Assembly: GCA_963669155.1 (NCBI GenBank)
Contig: OZ022593.1
Span: forward strand, 16,076,258-16,140,257
Length of the DNA: 64,000 nt
From: Arbacia lixula
Lineage: Eukaryota; Echinodermata; Echinoidea; Arbacioida; Arbaciidae
Direction of reading: 5' to 3'
Positions 33,184 to 45,075 of this stretch are shown piece after piece. The position numbers were made by a program, and so were the translations under genes. The notes below the pieces were generated by a model. That model did no database searches. It was not told the origin of the DNA and saw nothing but the letters and a program-made list of their open reading frames with translations. Numbering within the stretch: the first letter of the stretch is position 1; each line of letters opens with the position of its first letter.

Positions 33184-35362
33184 CTGACCATATAACGTCT
33201 CAATATTATTGTTGCTACAAATTGCAAAGGGAGAAATCAGTGCATGTTTATCATCGGAGCTGGCAAGAAGAACAAGAAATGAAAGTATCGTAATTAGTTA
33301 CATTATTTTCATGTTAAGGTAACCTTCGAAAATGTTTCTCTTCTGTGAAGAAAAAAAAAGAGGCTAAACGGTATAGAGCAGACAGAAATAAATAGTAAAT
33401 TAATAGTAAATAAATGATACAGTAAACAAATAGTCTAAGGTTTCATCAGGGCAACCTATTTCACTGTACGAGGCTTGTACTTTACAATTGTCAAGGATGC
33501 CTGAATGCCAATGTCCGTAATCTGTTCTTTCCTCTCAGTGGTCAGGGCAGTAGATTTGACTTAACATAAATACATCTGTACATGTGTCCCATCCCTCACA
33601 GAACATAAATATACACCAGAATGTAAATGAGGATTTCCTCCGGATTCCATTCACGGAATGAGCGACCGGTCTACAGGCGTATTAAGGTTTAATCTGCTTG
33701 TAGTACCTGAGAAGATTATGACTCATAAATAGCCATGTTCCCTGGCCCCTTTAGCCTCAAGAATGTAACCCTCTGCCCTCTGTCAGTGTCATCTTCTCTG
33801 AAAACGTGCACAATACTTTCTTCACGATGGATGTACACAACGAATTCTAATACTTGTTTGAGAAATTATTTATATGATTTATTACTGTACATGTACATAT
33901 ACACTTTCATCTAATTTAGCCATTTGCAATGATTAAACATAATTCGCAGGAGCATGGAATTACTTCAAACCTCAATGTAATGTCTAGTTTATCTTCAGTG
34001 TAGTTAATCACTGCTTTATCATATCTTAACTTAATCTAATACCATTGATTTTATACTATTTAAAGAAATGTGTCAAAATGTTTAAACGCATGTTACCAAT
34101 TTTGCTGACAGTATTCAAATATAATTCCACTTAAAGTCAAAGTCAGTTTCCAATTCTGATAGTGTGAGGGAACTCAGGAAAGTTCTTGAACAGTAATTTC
34201 TTCCATTTCCTATGGTTATTTAGACAATTTCTTCTCTTTTTTTTGATCCGCAAAAGGGCTACCCTGACTGTAATCTGTAATGGAGCCCCTGTGTAAATTC
34301 TGTCTGGTTTCCTCGTCAGAGTCAAGATGGTGCAAATATTTCACCAACTGCATAATGTACACAACCTCAACTTAATTACTGATCTCAGAGATAATGCATG
34401 GCTGTGTCCATCAACTCATGGACACAATGAGATTTCTTAATTACCTTTAATGTCAAATATACCCTAGTGTGTTGATTACAACTAGAATATTACAGGATCT
34501 GCACATAGCTTTATACCTATTTTACATAAAGTCATCTTTTTGTTTCTTCATTTCTCCTTCTCCACCTTATAATTAGATCAGTTCTCAAGAAAGACATACA
34601 TCAACATTCAAATGGGCATGTCCTAAAAGAGAGATGATGAAACAAACAAAAAATTCTTCTATGGCGGATAATTTAGATTCCTTTCATTTTATTCCTGGCC
34701 CCATCTTTAAGGAGTTGCGATTAATCTCAACTGAGCGCAAGTCCAATCTCCTTTCTCTAATATTGATTGATGACAATCAGCGTGTCAAGTAGCGATCAAA
34801 CATAATTAAGACAGGGCAATGGTGTCAAAAGAATTGAAATCATATCCCTTTTTTAAAAATTAAAGTATTTAAAAATAATTGTTATTTCTTGATGGAAGTA
34901 GAAGTCTGGTCAGATCTTGAACACCATCTTGACAGGGACTGTGTCATCACATGGAGCCGCAGTCTTTGTTTAGACGCACCACAGACGGACAACTGGTTTC
35001 ACTAAGACTCTTCCTGCTTCTAACAACAATAATATCCTCTCTGAGGAAAAGGGAATGAGTTCGTTATGTGCGCTGAATACACCCCGTCTCAAAAATATGT
35101 TTACAACCACTTCAAGATTTACATGCATCACACGCAGTAGTGTGGTGTCATTTTGCGTACGCTGTGCATCAATGTATAATTCTAATTTGATGACATGAAT
35201 CGGTACGTTCTTTTTTTGCATTATACTTTTATCCACCTGGTATAAATGTATGAGCATTGCCTGAAGCGATGACTTAAGTAACTATCGGATTCACACAGAA
35301 GGAGACTTTACTCTTGTGTTCATAATGTTTTATAAAAATATTTTGTTGTTGTTTAACCTGCA
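33184..35362. other. Intron with a family C fragment
   Basis: 34131-34280 is a family C right-end fragment (TTAAAGTC...TTTCCAATTCTGATAGTGTG...GCAAAAGGGCTACCC). 34680-34810 holds homeodomain-type words (TTGATTGATGACAATCAG), unproven as regulatory. No exon supported. The minus frame at 34970-35257 lacks splice sites. Confidence 0.5.
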
Positions 35363-35888
35363 TTAAAGATTGTCCGTCCCTTTTGCAAGCTTAAAATTTG
35401 ACATCGTCTATCACGATCGTAAATTGAAGAAAGTGTGATTCAAGACCATTTCTAAGAATATAGCATGTTGAATCTTTCTGTATATGTAAACAATTTCAGC
35501 CGTTAAATTTCAAACCGACTTTTTTGGTTCTATGAAAAAAGTATTAGTCTTCGTTACAGTATCTATGTGGTTATTATACGTGTGTGAAATCCTAATTTTA
35601 TGAGTAATTACCAAACTTTGGAAATGATTCCTACTATAGAACATTTTTTTCATAATGCGTTTCATAATTTAATAAACAGATTAATCAATAAAGCAGATAT
35701 TTCAACACAACTGCTTAGAGCTTGAGGTAAAGACTATTAATGAAACGTTGTTTACGTGCATTATTTGAATTTTACACTACGTATCAGTTTCAAATTATGA
35801 ATATACAGCTTGCTAACACTTCTCTATATGTTTTGCCAATGTTTCAATGGTTTTGTGGTGATCTGAAAAAGGGACAGGCTCTCTTTAA
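35363..35888. mobile_element. TTAA element, family D, copy D2
   Basis: 526 bp with TTAA at 35363-35366 and 35885-35888. Left AGATTGTCCGTCCCTTTTGC, right AAAAGGGACAGGCTCT. Near-identical in order to 10474-11001. The 111-codon plus frame that starts at 35740 begins inside it and is not a gene. Confidence 0.88.
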
Positions 35889-37289
35889 GTTTGAAAATGA
35901 GGTAGCAGCAAAATATTATGTTCGCCGATGTATATCTCTGCATGTGGCACTGAATAGGGAAAGGGACATAGTAGTCAAGATTATGGGAGTCGTAATGAAT
36001 GGAGTGCCATCCTGCCATGACCATGCATCACATTCTTGTTTGAATATCAGGAAGGAATCATCTCAAAGTTATTGAATTGTTAAAATTGAATGAAATCCGG
36101 ACCCTGCGCTGATGGCAGAACAGTTCTGCTATTATTACGCCACGCAGTCATTACCAGCACTACCCATTACCATACAACTATTCCACTTAGGTCTAATACC
36201 CATTTTGTCTCCAAGCAAAACATTGGAAATATCCTCAAAGATTTCATGAACTTAACCAAAGCCTAATGTATTAACCCTTACATAAACCATAAACCATATC
36301 CCTAAATTAATAACATCTCCAAGAAGTTACGCATTCTAACCACCACGTGAATTATATAATATTGTCTTCTTACCATAAGGTTACCATAATCATGTTCTTA
36401 CTTGACATAATATTTGTTTCAATCTCTTTATACGTCTGGCACTGTTCCTACTCATGAATTCCCAAAAGATGCCCACTATTGTACTTAATATGTCTGGTTA
36501 GCTTTATTTCCCCTCCTTGGGTTCCGGGAATTATGAATAAAAATGTCCCTACAGGCTCCAACAGGCAATCGTAAAAATCTAATCGGATATAAAACACGAA
36601 TGGGAGAAAGCAGGGAAACGCAACTAAGAAAGCATGATGACGCAAGTACCTGGCTGAATAGTACTTTGTGGTTGCAGGAATTGAAGAAAGGGGTAGGTTA
36701 GAAAGGGGTTATGAGGTTCTTTCTTGAGGGACTTGAGGGAGTCGAGGGACTTCCAATCTAAGGTTTAGCCTTTGAGGTGCCAGAGGCACATGTAAAACCA
36801 CTAAAAGAGTTAACCCTCTCACTACCAACCATTGACATTCCCATGTGAATTGTAACATAATTTCTTGCCTATAGGACTGAGATGGTTGATGTGGTGTGCA
36901 CGAAAGAGAGCAGGAAACTAAAGAAATAAACTACTGGCAAAGCACCAATTTCGCTGCAGTACTGTACTCGAAACTTTTTGAGCTTTTTCTTCATTGTATT
37001 GTTCCTAATACGTCATTCTTCTTTGACTTTCTTCCTTTCTCTTCATTCTTCAGCTTTCTCTGTTTTCTTGCTTTCCTTTTTCTTGTTCCTTGTCCTCTTT
37101 GTATAATTTTGCTTGCACTTTACATCTGCTTTCTTCTCCTACACCCCACCCCGCTTTTTCATTATTTTATCGTTCTCCTTTATCTCCTTCTTCTCCCGTT
37201 CCTTTTTATTTCTTCCTGGAAGTCTTCCTCTTCTCTTTTCTCACCTTCCTCTCTTTTTTGCAGCTTCATATCTTCCTCCATGTATTTTC
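35889..37289. other. Intron; dispersed repeat and T-rich stretch
   Basis: 35995-36135 is the second copy of the 24040-24185 repeat. 36950-37280 is a T/C-rich stretch with hydrophobic but unsupported frames up to 163 codons. No exon recognised. Confidence 0.5.
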
Positions 37290-37460
37290 TGCTATACCCT
37301 GTAGTTGCCTATTATGCACTCATCCCCCATGATATAATAAGACATATTCCCCTCACCGCATTCACCTCTCTGACAAAGAGGTATTGACAGCAGAACAGCC
37401 ACCTAACACAAATATGTACATATCTTGCACAAGTATACAGTGAAACATATAAAGATTGGT
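37290..37460 (+). repeat. Local duplication, copy 1
   Basis: TGCTATACCCTGTAGTTGCC to AAACATATAAAGATTGG. Matches 37575-37752 with small indels and is about 285 bp away. Ends with an AGTGAAACATATA word like the hAT-like remnants. Confidence 0.88.
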
Positions 37461-37574
37461 GAAGGGGGACAAGAAGTATAGTCTTAATAAGCAGGTAATC
37501 TTCATTTAGAGGTTACTAGATTTCAATTAGAAATATTGTTCAATGGAACCAGTAAATGTGGTTGTTGTAAACAG

Positions 37575-37752
37575 TGCTATACCCTGTAGCTGCCTATTAT
37601 GCACTCATCCCCCGTGATATAATAAGTTATATTCCCCTCACCACATTCACCTCTACCTCTCTGACAAAGAGGTGTCAATAGCCCATATAACAGCCACGTA
37701 ATACAAATATGTTCACATGTTGTGTGAGTATAGAGTGAAACATATAGACTGG
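37575..37752 (+). repeat. Local duplication, copy 2
   Basis: TGCTATACCCTGTAGCTGCC to AAACATATAGACTGG. Contains a short CACCTCTACCTCT extension absent from copy 1. Confidence 0.88.
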
Positions 37753-38929
37753 AATTCATAAGGGAGTCTTAAATATAGACAACAGTATAAGCAGAATTCA
37801 TGGCGTGTACATATTCAAACAAATAAATGTGCTTGATTCAGCACATACACTTCAAAAAGGTTCAACTACTATTGCACCAATTTTGTGTAGAATGCTAAAT
37901 ACATGCTAGTTACTATGACTTAGACCACAGTTTATTTTAATTGATTTGATTAAACTGTAGTCTTAATCTACAACTCCTTCATGAATTCATGCTATAAAGA
38001 TTGACTGACACGTTGTGTTTATAGCCAAGTGTTCTTTACAGCTAATGTTCATCATGCTAGACTGTTGGAACAGGTTTCAATTAGAAACATGTAATACTGA
38101 ATATTAATCAGCTCAAACATGCACTTAATGTTTGAATAAATGTACTAATTTCACAAAAGATTTGTACAAACTATTTCAAGAGGAAAACAAAAAGCGACCC
38201 ACAAATGGCGAAGGGGTCCATATGTGTGTCATATGTTGCAAGGTACATGTGGTATATTAGCTACATCCATTAAATCAAATATCAAAATTATACAATCAAA
38301 ATCTTGGCTCTGGCAACATAGTAACCTCATACAACATGTTGTTGGCATCTGATTGTTATGAGCTTTGTGCATTGAAAAGATCCCTTGGAGAAATAAAATC
38401 ACAATAATAGATTGAACTCTGAAAGAAACACTTATACTGTGGCAAAAGTGGCAAACCCAGGGCTATTTACACTTGCAGCTAAATTGCTTTCCAACAATGC
38501 CAGGGAAAAATTAAAGTTGCTAGGCAACTAACTCCAAACACATCCCAAAATATTGTTTGAAACATTCTCATTCAGAGTGTGATTTTTTTAATCAAAAATT
38601 TGAAACATTGAGATTTTTTTCCAGGGTTATTGTTCGCACAGAAAAATACTTATCACTTGGCTATTTCTTTACACGCGACTCGGGCGTGCCGTGCTTGTTC
38701 AAATGGCCTAGAGGACATGTACATGTAGTACATACGCTCTACTTGCCAAGAAATCAGAGTCTCGTTGTTAGTCAACCAATGTGTTTTTATTAGACAAGCG
38801 ATTCTTTGAGGCCACCACAGATGACATGATTTTGCCATGATTCTCCAGTCGTAAGGACTTACGACTACTGAAAGTGCGAACTTGCACAAGTCTAATGACC
38901 AAGTCCTGCGATTCAACCAGTCACAAGGG
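37753..38929. other. Intron, nothing firm
   Basis: AT-rich. Several near-palindromic TACATGTA words. The open frames at 38557-38916 on both strands have no splice or domain support. Confidence 0.5.
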
Positions 38930-39385
38930 GCGTCTTCATTAGCCCGATGTGGCGAAATAGCTAGCTAGTTCTTATCAGGTTAGCCTAGCCAGATCACGAA
39001 ATAGCTAGCTATTTTCATCTTCATTAGCCAGATCAGGCGAGAAAATTTCACAAGAAATCTTGGGCTAGATAGAGCTAGTTCGAGCTAGTTCGAGCTAGTT
39101 CGCGAATTAGCTCGAGCTAGCATGGAGCGTCTTCATTAGCCTGAAAATTTCCAGACCCCGGCATGCATCACCGCGCACAAGGCATTGTTTACGTTAGGTT
39201 TTCATACGTGCGTGAATGTGAATGCGTGCGTGTATGCTCACAACCGAAGCCATGCAGTCGTGGCCTATTCCTGTCGCACACTGCGCATGTGCGAACATCG
39301 GGATAATTTATGCATCCCGAGTTTCGAGCTGATGAAAATCAGCAAAATAGCTCACTATTTCGTCTGATCTGGCTAATGAAGATGC
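38930..39385. mobile_element. Element J with CTTCATTAGCC termini
   Basis: GCGTCTTCATTAGCCCGATG at the left and TCTGGCTAATGAAGATGC at the right. Inside are repeated AAATAGCTAGCTA words, an internal second terminus-like CATCTTCATTAGCCAGATC (about 39007) and another at about 39129. A GAGCTAGTTC tandem lies at 39079-39105. So it may be a nest of two related copies. About 456 bp. Related fragments lie at 24736-24990 and 46915-47230. Confidence 0.65.
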
Positions 39386-39396
39386 ACTTAAAGGGT

Positions 39397-39775
39397 TTAA
39401 AGGGCATATCCTGTACTGGGAAGACAAACAAGCCTTCAAAAGGTGATCACAAGCAATCTTCTTGCGAATGGTCTCAAATTCATGTATTGCCCATTTTAGA
39501 AACTTGCTGAAAGTTACATGTATTTGCCATCAAATGACCCACATTTGGAGTAATGAGTGAATAAAACACAAGTCCTCTAAATGTTCGGGCCAAACAATTG
39601 GAGGATTTAATCATTAATAATTAATTTCTCCATATGTGGATCATTTGAGGGCAAATAACTTTCAGCAAGCTTCTAAAATAGAAAATACATGAATTTAAAA
39701 CCATTGGCAAGAAGATTGCCAACAATTACATTTTGAAGGCTTTTTTGCCTTCCCAGTACAACATATTCCCTTTAA
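39397..39775. mobile_element. Foldback TTAA MITE, family A, copy A4
   Basis: TTAA at 39397-39400 and 39772-39775. Left AGGGCATATCCTGTACTGGG, right CAGTACAACATATTCCCT. Full-length, 379 bp, with a central TCGGGCCAAACAATTGG spacer. Its right edge is only 13 nt from the splice boundary of the exon at 39789-39889, on the intron side. Confidence 0.92.
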
Positions 39776-39788
39776 GAGCCACACCCAC

Positions 39789-39889
39789 CTCTAGCTGGAG
39801 TCCAAAGATGTCAGGTTCTGCCATCCTGTCTCTCATCCTCTGGTTCTGGTTCACATCCAAGGCCTCAGGCTCGCTCCCCTTACCGCTCT
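39789..39889 (-). CDS. 101-nt exon of the coiled-coil-like gene (most 5' found)
   Basis: The acceptor TTGGTCCACAG is followed by AG plus 33 codons and the donor GAG/GTGGGT. The peptide includes SGKGSEPEALDVNQNQRMRD and ends AEPDIFGLQLE. It ends in phase 0, which fits the 32642-32749 exon. The first two bases need one base from an upstream exon that I did not find. The donor lies at 39783-39788, only 7 bp from the TTAA flank of MITE A4. The acidic and polar N-terminal half looks like a linker, with a helix starting after it. GTGGGT is weaker than the other donors. Confidence 0.68.
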
Positions 39890-41392
39890 CTGTGGACCAA
39901 CAAGACAAAGCAGGGACAATCAGCATTCTTGACCAACAACATACCACTGGAGGATCATTTTACTATCACTACACTCAGATATATGTTTACTAGCTTCACA
40001 TCTTCACCAGAAAGCTCTGCTCAAAATATTTACAAAGGGTGTGTTTATGCTCAATTTGCGAAGGCAGAATCAATGTTTTTAAATGCTGACTGAAAACACT
40101 CATCCAAAAAGAGGTCTACTGGGGTACTGTTTAGTGTTGAGATGATGTCATTTAAATGCCTACGCATTCAAATGAGCATGAACGCAACAAGTTTTGGACT
40201 AGACGCATTTCAAAACGCTGATTTGGCTCAAAAAACATGAGCAGAAACGCACCTAAAGAAATGTGGACTGCAAATAATGCATTTTTAAAAGCAGCATTTC
40301 TCCCCAAAATGCTCTTGACTCTGCAATATCAGGTAGATATGAAGAGAATAAATACATTATGCACCACATAAAGTTTCCTAAAGCCACATCATATTGCTGT
40401 TACATAGTCCAAGGTTAGAATTAAGCCCACACATGCAAAAACACCTGCATTTTGCTCAAGGAGAGCCATACATCAATACTCCTGGAGCCTTATTTTCTAA
40501 AAGGCTGTCATTATAGTCCATGATTAAAATTTGGTCAAGAAAAGCAAAACACCTGTATTTTCTTGAAGTAGGGCAGAGTACATTACATACAATGAGATTT
40601 AAAATGTGCAAGCACCTATTTTTCTCTACCCTCCTATACATCTACCTCAGAGCAGACGGCAGAAAATGCACATGTCACAATCCCTTTCATTGAGTGTGAT
40701 TTGTTTGTGAAAGTGTTAGTGCATAACAAGGTATAACTGGAAAAAATAACTGTCTGAAGCACATACACTGTACATGTACATGTACAATTCATGGGTAATT
40801 CATCACATTACTGTGCGCTTCCATGCATGAGCACAAATGTCGCGGTTTGATGCATTCATTTTACTCATTAATGATGCACGCTAGACGCCTAAATTAACAT
40901 CCAATTAATGTCATTACATGGACTCTTGGGTATAAAAGTACATAAAAATTATCTTTAGTGCTAAATTGACATGTTTGTACTTGGAAAACATTGATTATGA
41001 GAATACATTACAATATATACAGTGAAACTCAGATCACAGTTATTTATGTACAACGGAATATGGAAACATACATGTGTATCTTGATACAAATATTCTTGAT
41101 TATGAGCCACGTCACATTTACAATATACTGGTACATGATTTGCACAGTGAAGCTGTAGGTATTCATGTATAAATAGATAAAAGTTATTTACAACAGTGAT
41201 GTCCATGAAGACATTTTATTTGTAGAAATAACAAGGGTTAATTACTCTACATGTAGGAAACTTGAAGCTTTGAGAAACTTGTTCTTGGAAGTCAAACCAC
41301 TGATACATCATGTAATACCTTAATATAAATATTATTGATCCTACATGTACTTCAACAATTAAAAAAAAAATGTATTATTACACAACATATAT
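39890..41392. other. Non-coding, upstream intron or flank
   Basis: AT-rich, with repeated TACATGTA words (about 40770-40790). No further exon in phase with the 39789 exon was recognised. Confidence 0.5.
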
Positions 41393-42022
41393 TTAAAGAC
41401 AGGGTGTCACATTTGCAAAAAGTCATGAAACTCAGCAAGAATTAGCAGTATACCCTAACAATAACGGGCACTAAATCTCACAGTCATAGTTTCACAAACG
41501 TTTTCAGAAAAAGTGAAAACATATCCTTGTTTACATTTGAACCACAGCAAGCATAGTCTACATTCATGATTGCATTGTCCCTCTCAGCACACTATGCTGG
41601 CAGGGCTTCCATTGAACGCATGTAGTGTGGAGTGGACAGGTGCAAGCCATTGCCCATGGTTTGCCTCTGGGTCCCGTTGCATAAAACCTACCATTAATGG
41701 TAACTCTGCCATCAATAGTAACTACCATGGTAACACCGCTGGACAGCCAATCAAATCCAAGTTTTCATCGAAATTGCCATTGATAGCAAAGTTACCATCA
41801 ATGGTAAGTTTTATGCAACAGGGCCCAGGTCTCTAGACTATAAGGTTTCGGACGACCAGCCCAAAACCTACTCAAAATCTTCTACTCGTTACACTTTCGC
41901 ATAAAGTTAATTTCCAGTTCTGTTGTTGGGAGGGAAGTTCCAACACAGTATCTTCTTCAATTTCACATGATTTTTACACCTTTTATTGTTTTGGACCTGC
42001 AAAAGAGACACCCTGTCTTTAA
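41393..42022. mobile_element. TTAA element, family C, full copy
   Basis: TTAA at 41393-41396 and 42019-42022. Left TIR AGACAGGGTGTCACATTTGC; right GCAAAAGAGACACCCTGTCT is its near-perfect inverse. About 470 bp without the nested MITE at 41669-41826. No transposase frame. Fragments of the same family lie at 13840, 34131, 56590 and 60040-61071. Confidence 0.88.
41669..41826. mobile_element. MITE F nested inside the family C element
   Basis: 158 bp palindrome with GGGTCCCGTTGCATAAAACC at the left and the complement ending TTTTATGCAACAGGGCCC at the right. Arms run through CCATTAATGGTAACT and CCATCAATGGTAAG. A clear target duplication was not seen. Its position dates it later than the host element. 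Confidence 0.88.
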
Positions 42023-44277
42023 GGGAATTTGAAGCTTGGAGTACCTAGTTTGTACTGGTCCTCAAACTTGTTCACAAAGACCACTTCAAAGGAAACAGCA
42101 AAATAATAATAATAATACATACATACATAGAATCTTAGCGCACATTCCATCTTAATTAGATGCTCAAGATGCTGAAAACAGTCACTATTGAGGGGGAATT
42201 ACAGACTAACAGCTCTGAAGGGATTCAAGTACTCTTTACAGAGAGTGGGTTTGTAAGCGGATTCTCCTATATTTAGTTTTGAAAAGAAATCAGTTCACTC
42301 TCCATACAGACATTTCTTCAGTTTACATGATGATAGATTTTTCAAAAATGATTTTGTCACCCTGTTTACTGTACTAGTATGATAAGGGGTTTCACTACAT
42401 CATGCCCACATAAACATATATAAATGCAAGATTAATAACTCAGACGAAAACATGTTTTGTATGAACATGTTTTCAGAGATAGCATAATTCCTGATTCATT
42501 ATTATAATGAGCAGAAGAGGACTGCGCATGTATTAGTAAACTGGTGCAACAGGAAAGTGTGTACACAAACTCATGGACATTTTCCAAGATTCCCCCACAG
42601 CTAAATCTGTAGTGCGAGTATAAATAATTATATGCCTACACATGAAGAATGAATGCAGGTTATATCACAGCTGAAGTAACGGTGCCGAAGTATGATCCGT
42701 AACGTGGCGACAAAGCGTATCGATCTCGGTGTCTGTAATTACAAATCGGATCCCTAACCTTGCCCAGGGGAATACAAACAGGCCTTCCTCAAACACAGAT
42801 AGTCATGTCTCACGGATGGATCAATACCTTTCAGATTACTCATTTTTCATCGCCCCATTTTCGATCTTCTCCTTCTCCTTCTCCTCCTTTCTCTTTTTTC
42901 CATCTTCCATCTGTTCCTCTGTCTGTTATTCTTTGATATCCATCTGTTCACCCTGTACATACATTTCTGTGACCTGTTGATATTCTGATTGTTCTTTGTC
43001 TTCTCAAAAATATTTTACCTAAATAAACATTTCATCTTTTCATCCATCCCTACCATAGTCTGCGAGTTTGTAACATTTTACTCCCCTTTCTTGTAACTTT
43101 CCTTCATCTACCATTTCTTTATAAATTACATCGGATGTGAACATACTATGCTATAATTCTATCAGTCCCATAGTCAATCAACTCTATAGCAACTGACATG
43201 TTAAAGGTTAATCATCAGTGTTTGGTACTTAGATGGTAAATTCCCTTCTTTCCCGCTCTCTCTTTTCAAACGTCTTCCTTTTTCTTTCTCTATATCGTCA
43301 CATTGTGAACCAGAACAGTTTTCTTTCAATGTTGTCAGCTCCCCTGGCAACTTGTTAGTACCATCATAATAATCATCAAATTCTAAATTGGATCTTCCAT
43401 ATCGCTCGAGGGAATCAAAACAGGCTTCACATCTTCACTCTAGCCATTGATGGCTCACACTACGATCAATATCGCTCAGATGATTTTGAAGTATGACATG
43501 ACAGCTTAAAGGAATAGGACAGAGATTTTCTTCTTCTTTTCTTCACCTTCTTTTAACTTTAAAAAACTATATTATCTCCTTCTTCTTCATACTTTTTTGG
43601 CAACATTTCCTCTTCTCCTTCTCCATCTTCTTACTTTTTAAAATAATTTTCTCTTCTTCTTAGACATCTTCTTCTCAACCATCTTCTTTCATGCAGATGC
43701 TTATGAAGTGTGACATGGCAGCTAAAACGAAAACATGTAGGACAGAGACTGGTAATCATCTTCTCTTCTTCCTCTCATCTTTTTTCTTCTCCTCCTCACT
43801 TTTTAAAACCTTTCTCTTTCTAAATGTTCTTTCAATGTTTCCATGGTGAGAGTGTACTAATAAGTAATATTTCTCTTTTTGTTTTCCTATGTTTTCCTCC
43901 TCCTTGCTCCACCCTTTTCCTCATTCTTCTTTTTCTTCTCCATCTTCTTCTCCATCTCCTTCTTCTCCTCATCATTTTTCCTGTCCATCTTGTACTTCTC
44001 CCTCAACAGATTCAAATGAAAGCTCATTCATATCCACTGTACATCAATCTTCAGTGGGATAGCACAACATCACGCTGGATAACATCAGGCCTACTCATAT
44101 GATACAAAGTGGCATAGTCTAGCACTTAATGAGTTAAGCAGGCCATGGACTATGAAATGTGATTTCACAGACAATTACAGCTTTAATTAAACATCAATAG
44201 CGAGCAGACAGGAGGGGGGGGGCTCATAACTGGTCTTCACTACTTCTAGTCCACACTGTTGCTGGTATATCTCTCTA
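42023..44277. other. Non-coding, T/C-rich in the second half
   Basis: 43487-43540 and 43702-43760 are a two-copy local repeat (GAAGTATGACATGACAGC / GAAGTGTGACATGGCAGC, then AGGACAGAGA). Between and after them are TTCTTCTCC-type tracts to about 43990. No exon supported. Confidence 0.55.
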
Positions 44278-44402
44278 TCTGTGTGTGTGTATGTGTGTGT
44301 GTGTATGTGTGTGTGTGTGTGTATGTATGTATGTGTGTGTGTGTGTGTATGTGTGTGTGTATGTGTGTGTGTATGTATGTGTGTATGTGTGTGTGAGTAT
44401 GT
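44278..44402. repeat. (TG)n with TATG interruptions
   Basis: About 120 bp of TGTGTGTATG repeats. Val/Cys-rich frames are compositional. Confidence 0.96.
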
Positions 44403-44539
44403 AAGTACATTGTTGTTAACATTTCAAACTGTCTTTGCTCCCATGAGAATCAAGGCAAGGAACACGAAGTGCAGCAAAAGTTTAACCAAGCAAGAACAAA
44501 GAACCATATGTCTATTCTGAACATCTAGAGCGATCTCTA

Positions 44540-45075
44540 TGGTCGTGAAGACCTGCCCATAACCTGATTGTACTACATGGCAGTCAGTAGTTGCTGCTCT
44601 CAGAGTTAGGCATCATTTGCAGTCAGTTTACCCCAAGAAAGTCAATCAGGATGATGGACCAGCTCACAAATTGTGCAAACCCACCCATGACCTGACTGTA
44701 GCTGTTGCTTTCTATAATAGAGTGTAGCATCTTTGCAAGCACACTTTTCACAGAAAGTTGTCCAGGAAGATGAATCAACTTGAGGGGTACCTGTGAAGAC
44801 CTGCCCAATAACCTCATTGCAGTAGTTGCTGTACCAAAATTTAACATCTTTGCGGTTAGCACCTTTGTGGAAAGTTAATCAGGATGATGAACCAACTTTG
44901 GGTCAGTGAAGACCTGCCCATAATCTGATTTGCAATAGTTGCTGTATTCAAACTGTAGCATCTCCGCGATTATACATGTAGATTATCTCTCACAGAAAGT
45001 TAATCAGGATGATGAGCCGACTTAAGGGTCGTGCAGACACGCAAGCTCCCATAACCTGATTGAGGATGACACAAT
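44540..45075 (+). repeat. Tandem repeat, about 110-140 bp, about 5 copies
   Basis: Core GAAGACCTGCCCATAACCTG recurs near 44547, 44684 (changed), 44796, 44911 and 45040 (changed). Each is linked to GTTGCTGT, AGCATCTTTGC and AAAGTTAATCAGGATGATGA. Diverged, so old. The minus frame at 44623-44862 is part of it. Confidence 0.85.

Noticed and set aside
35740..36075. 111-codon plus-strand frame
   Set aside because: Begins inside TTAA element D2 and runs into a dispersed repeat; no start context or homology.
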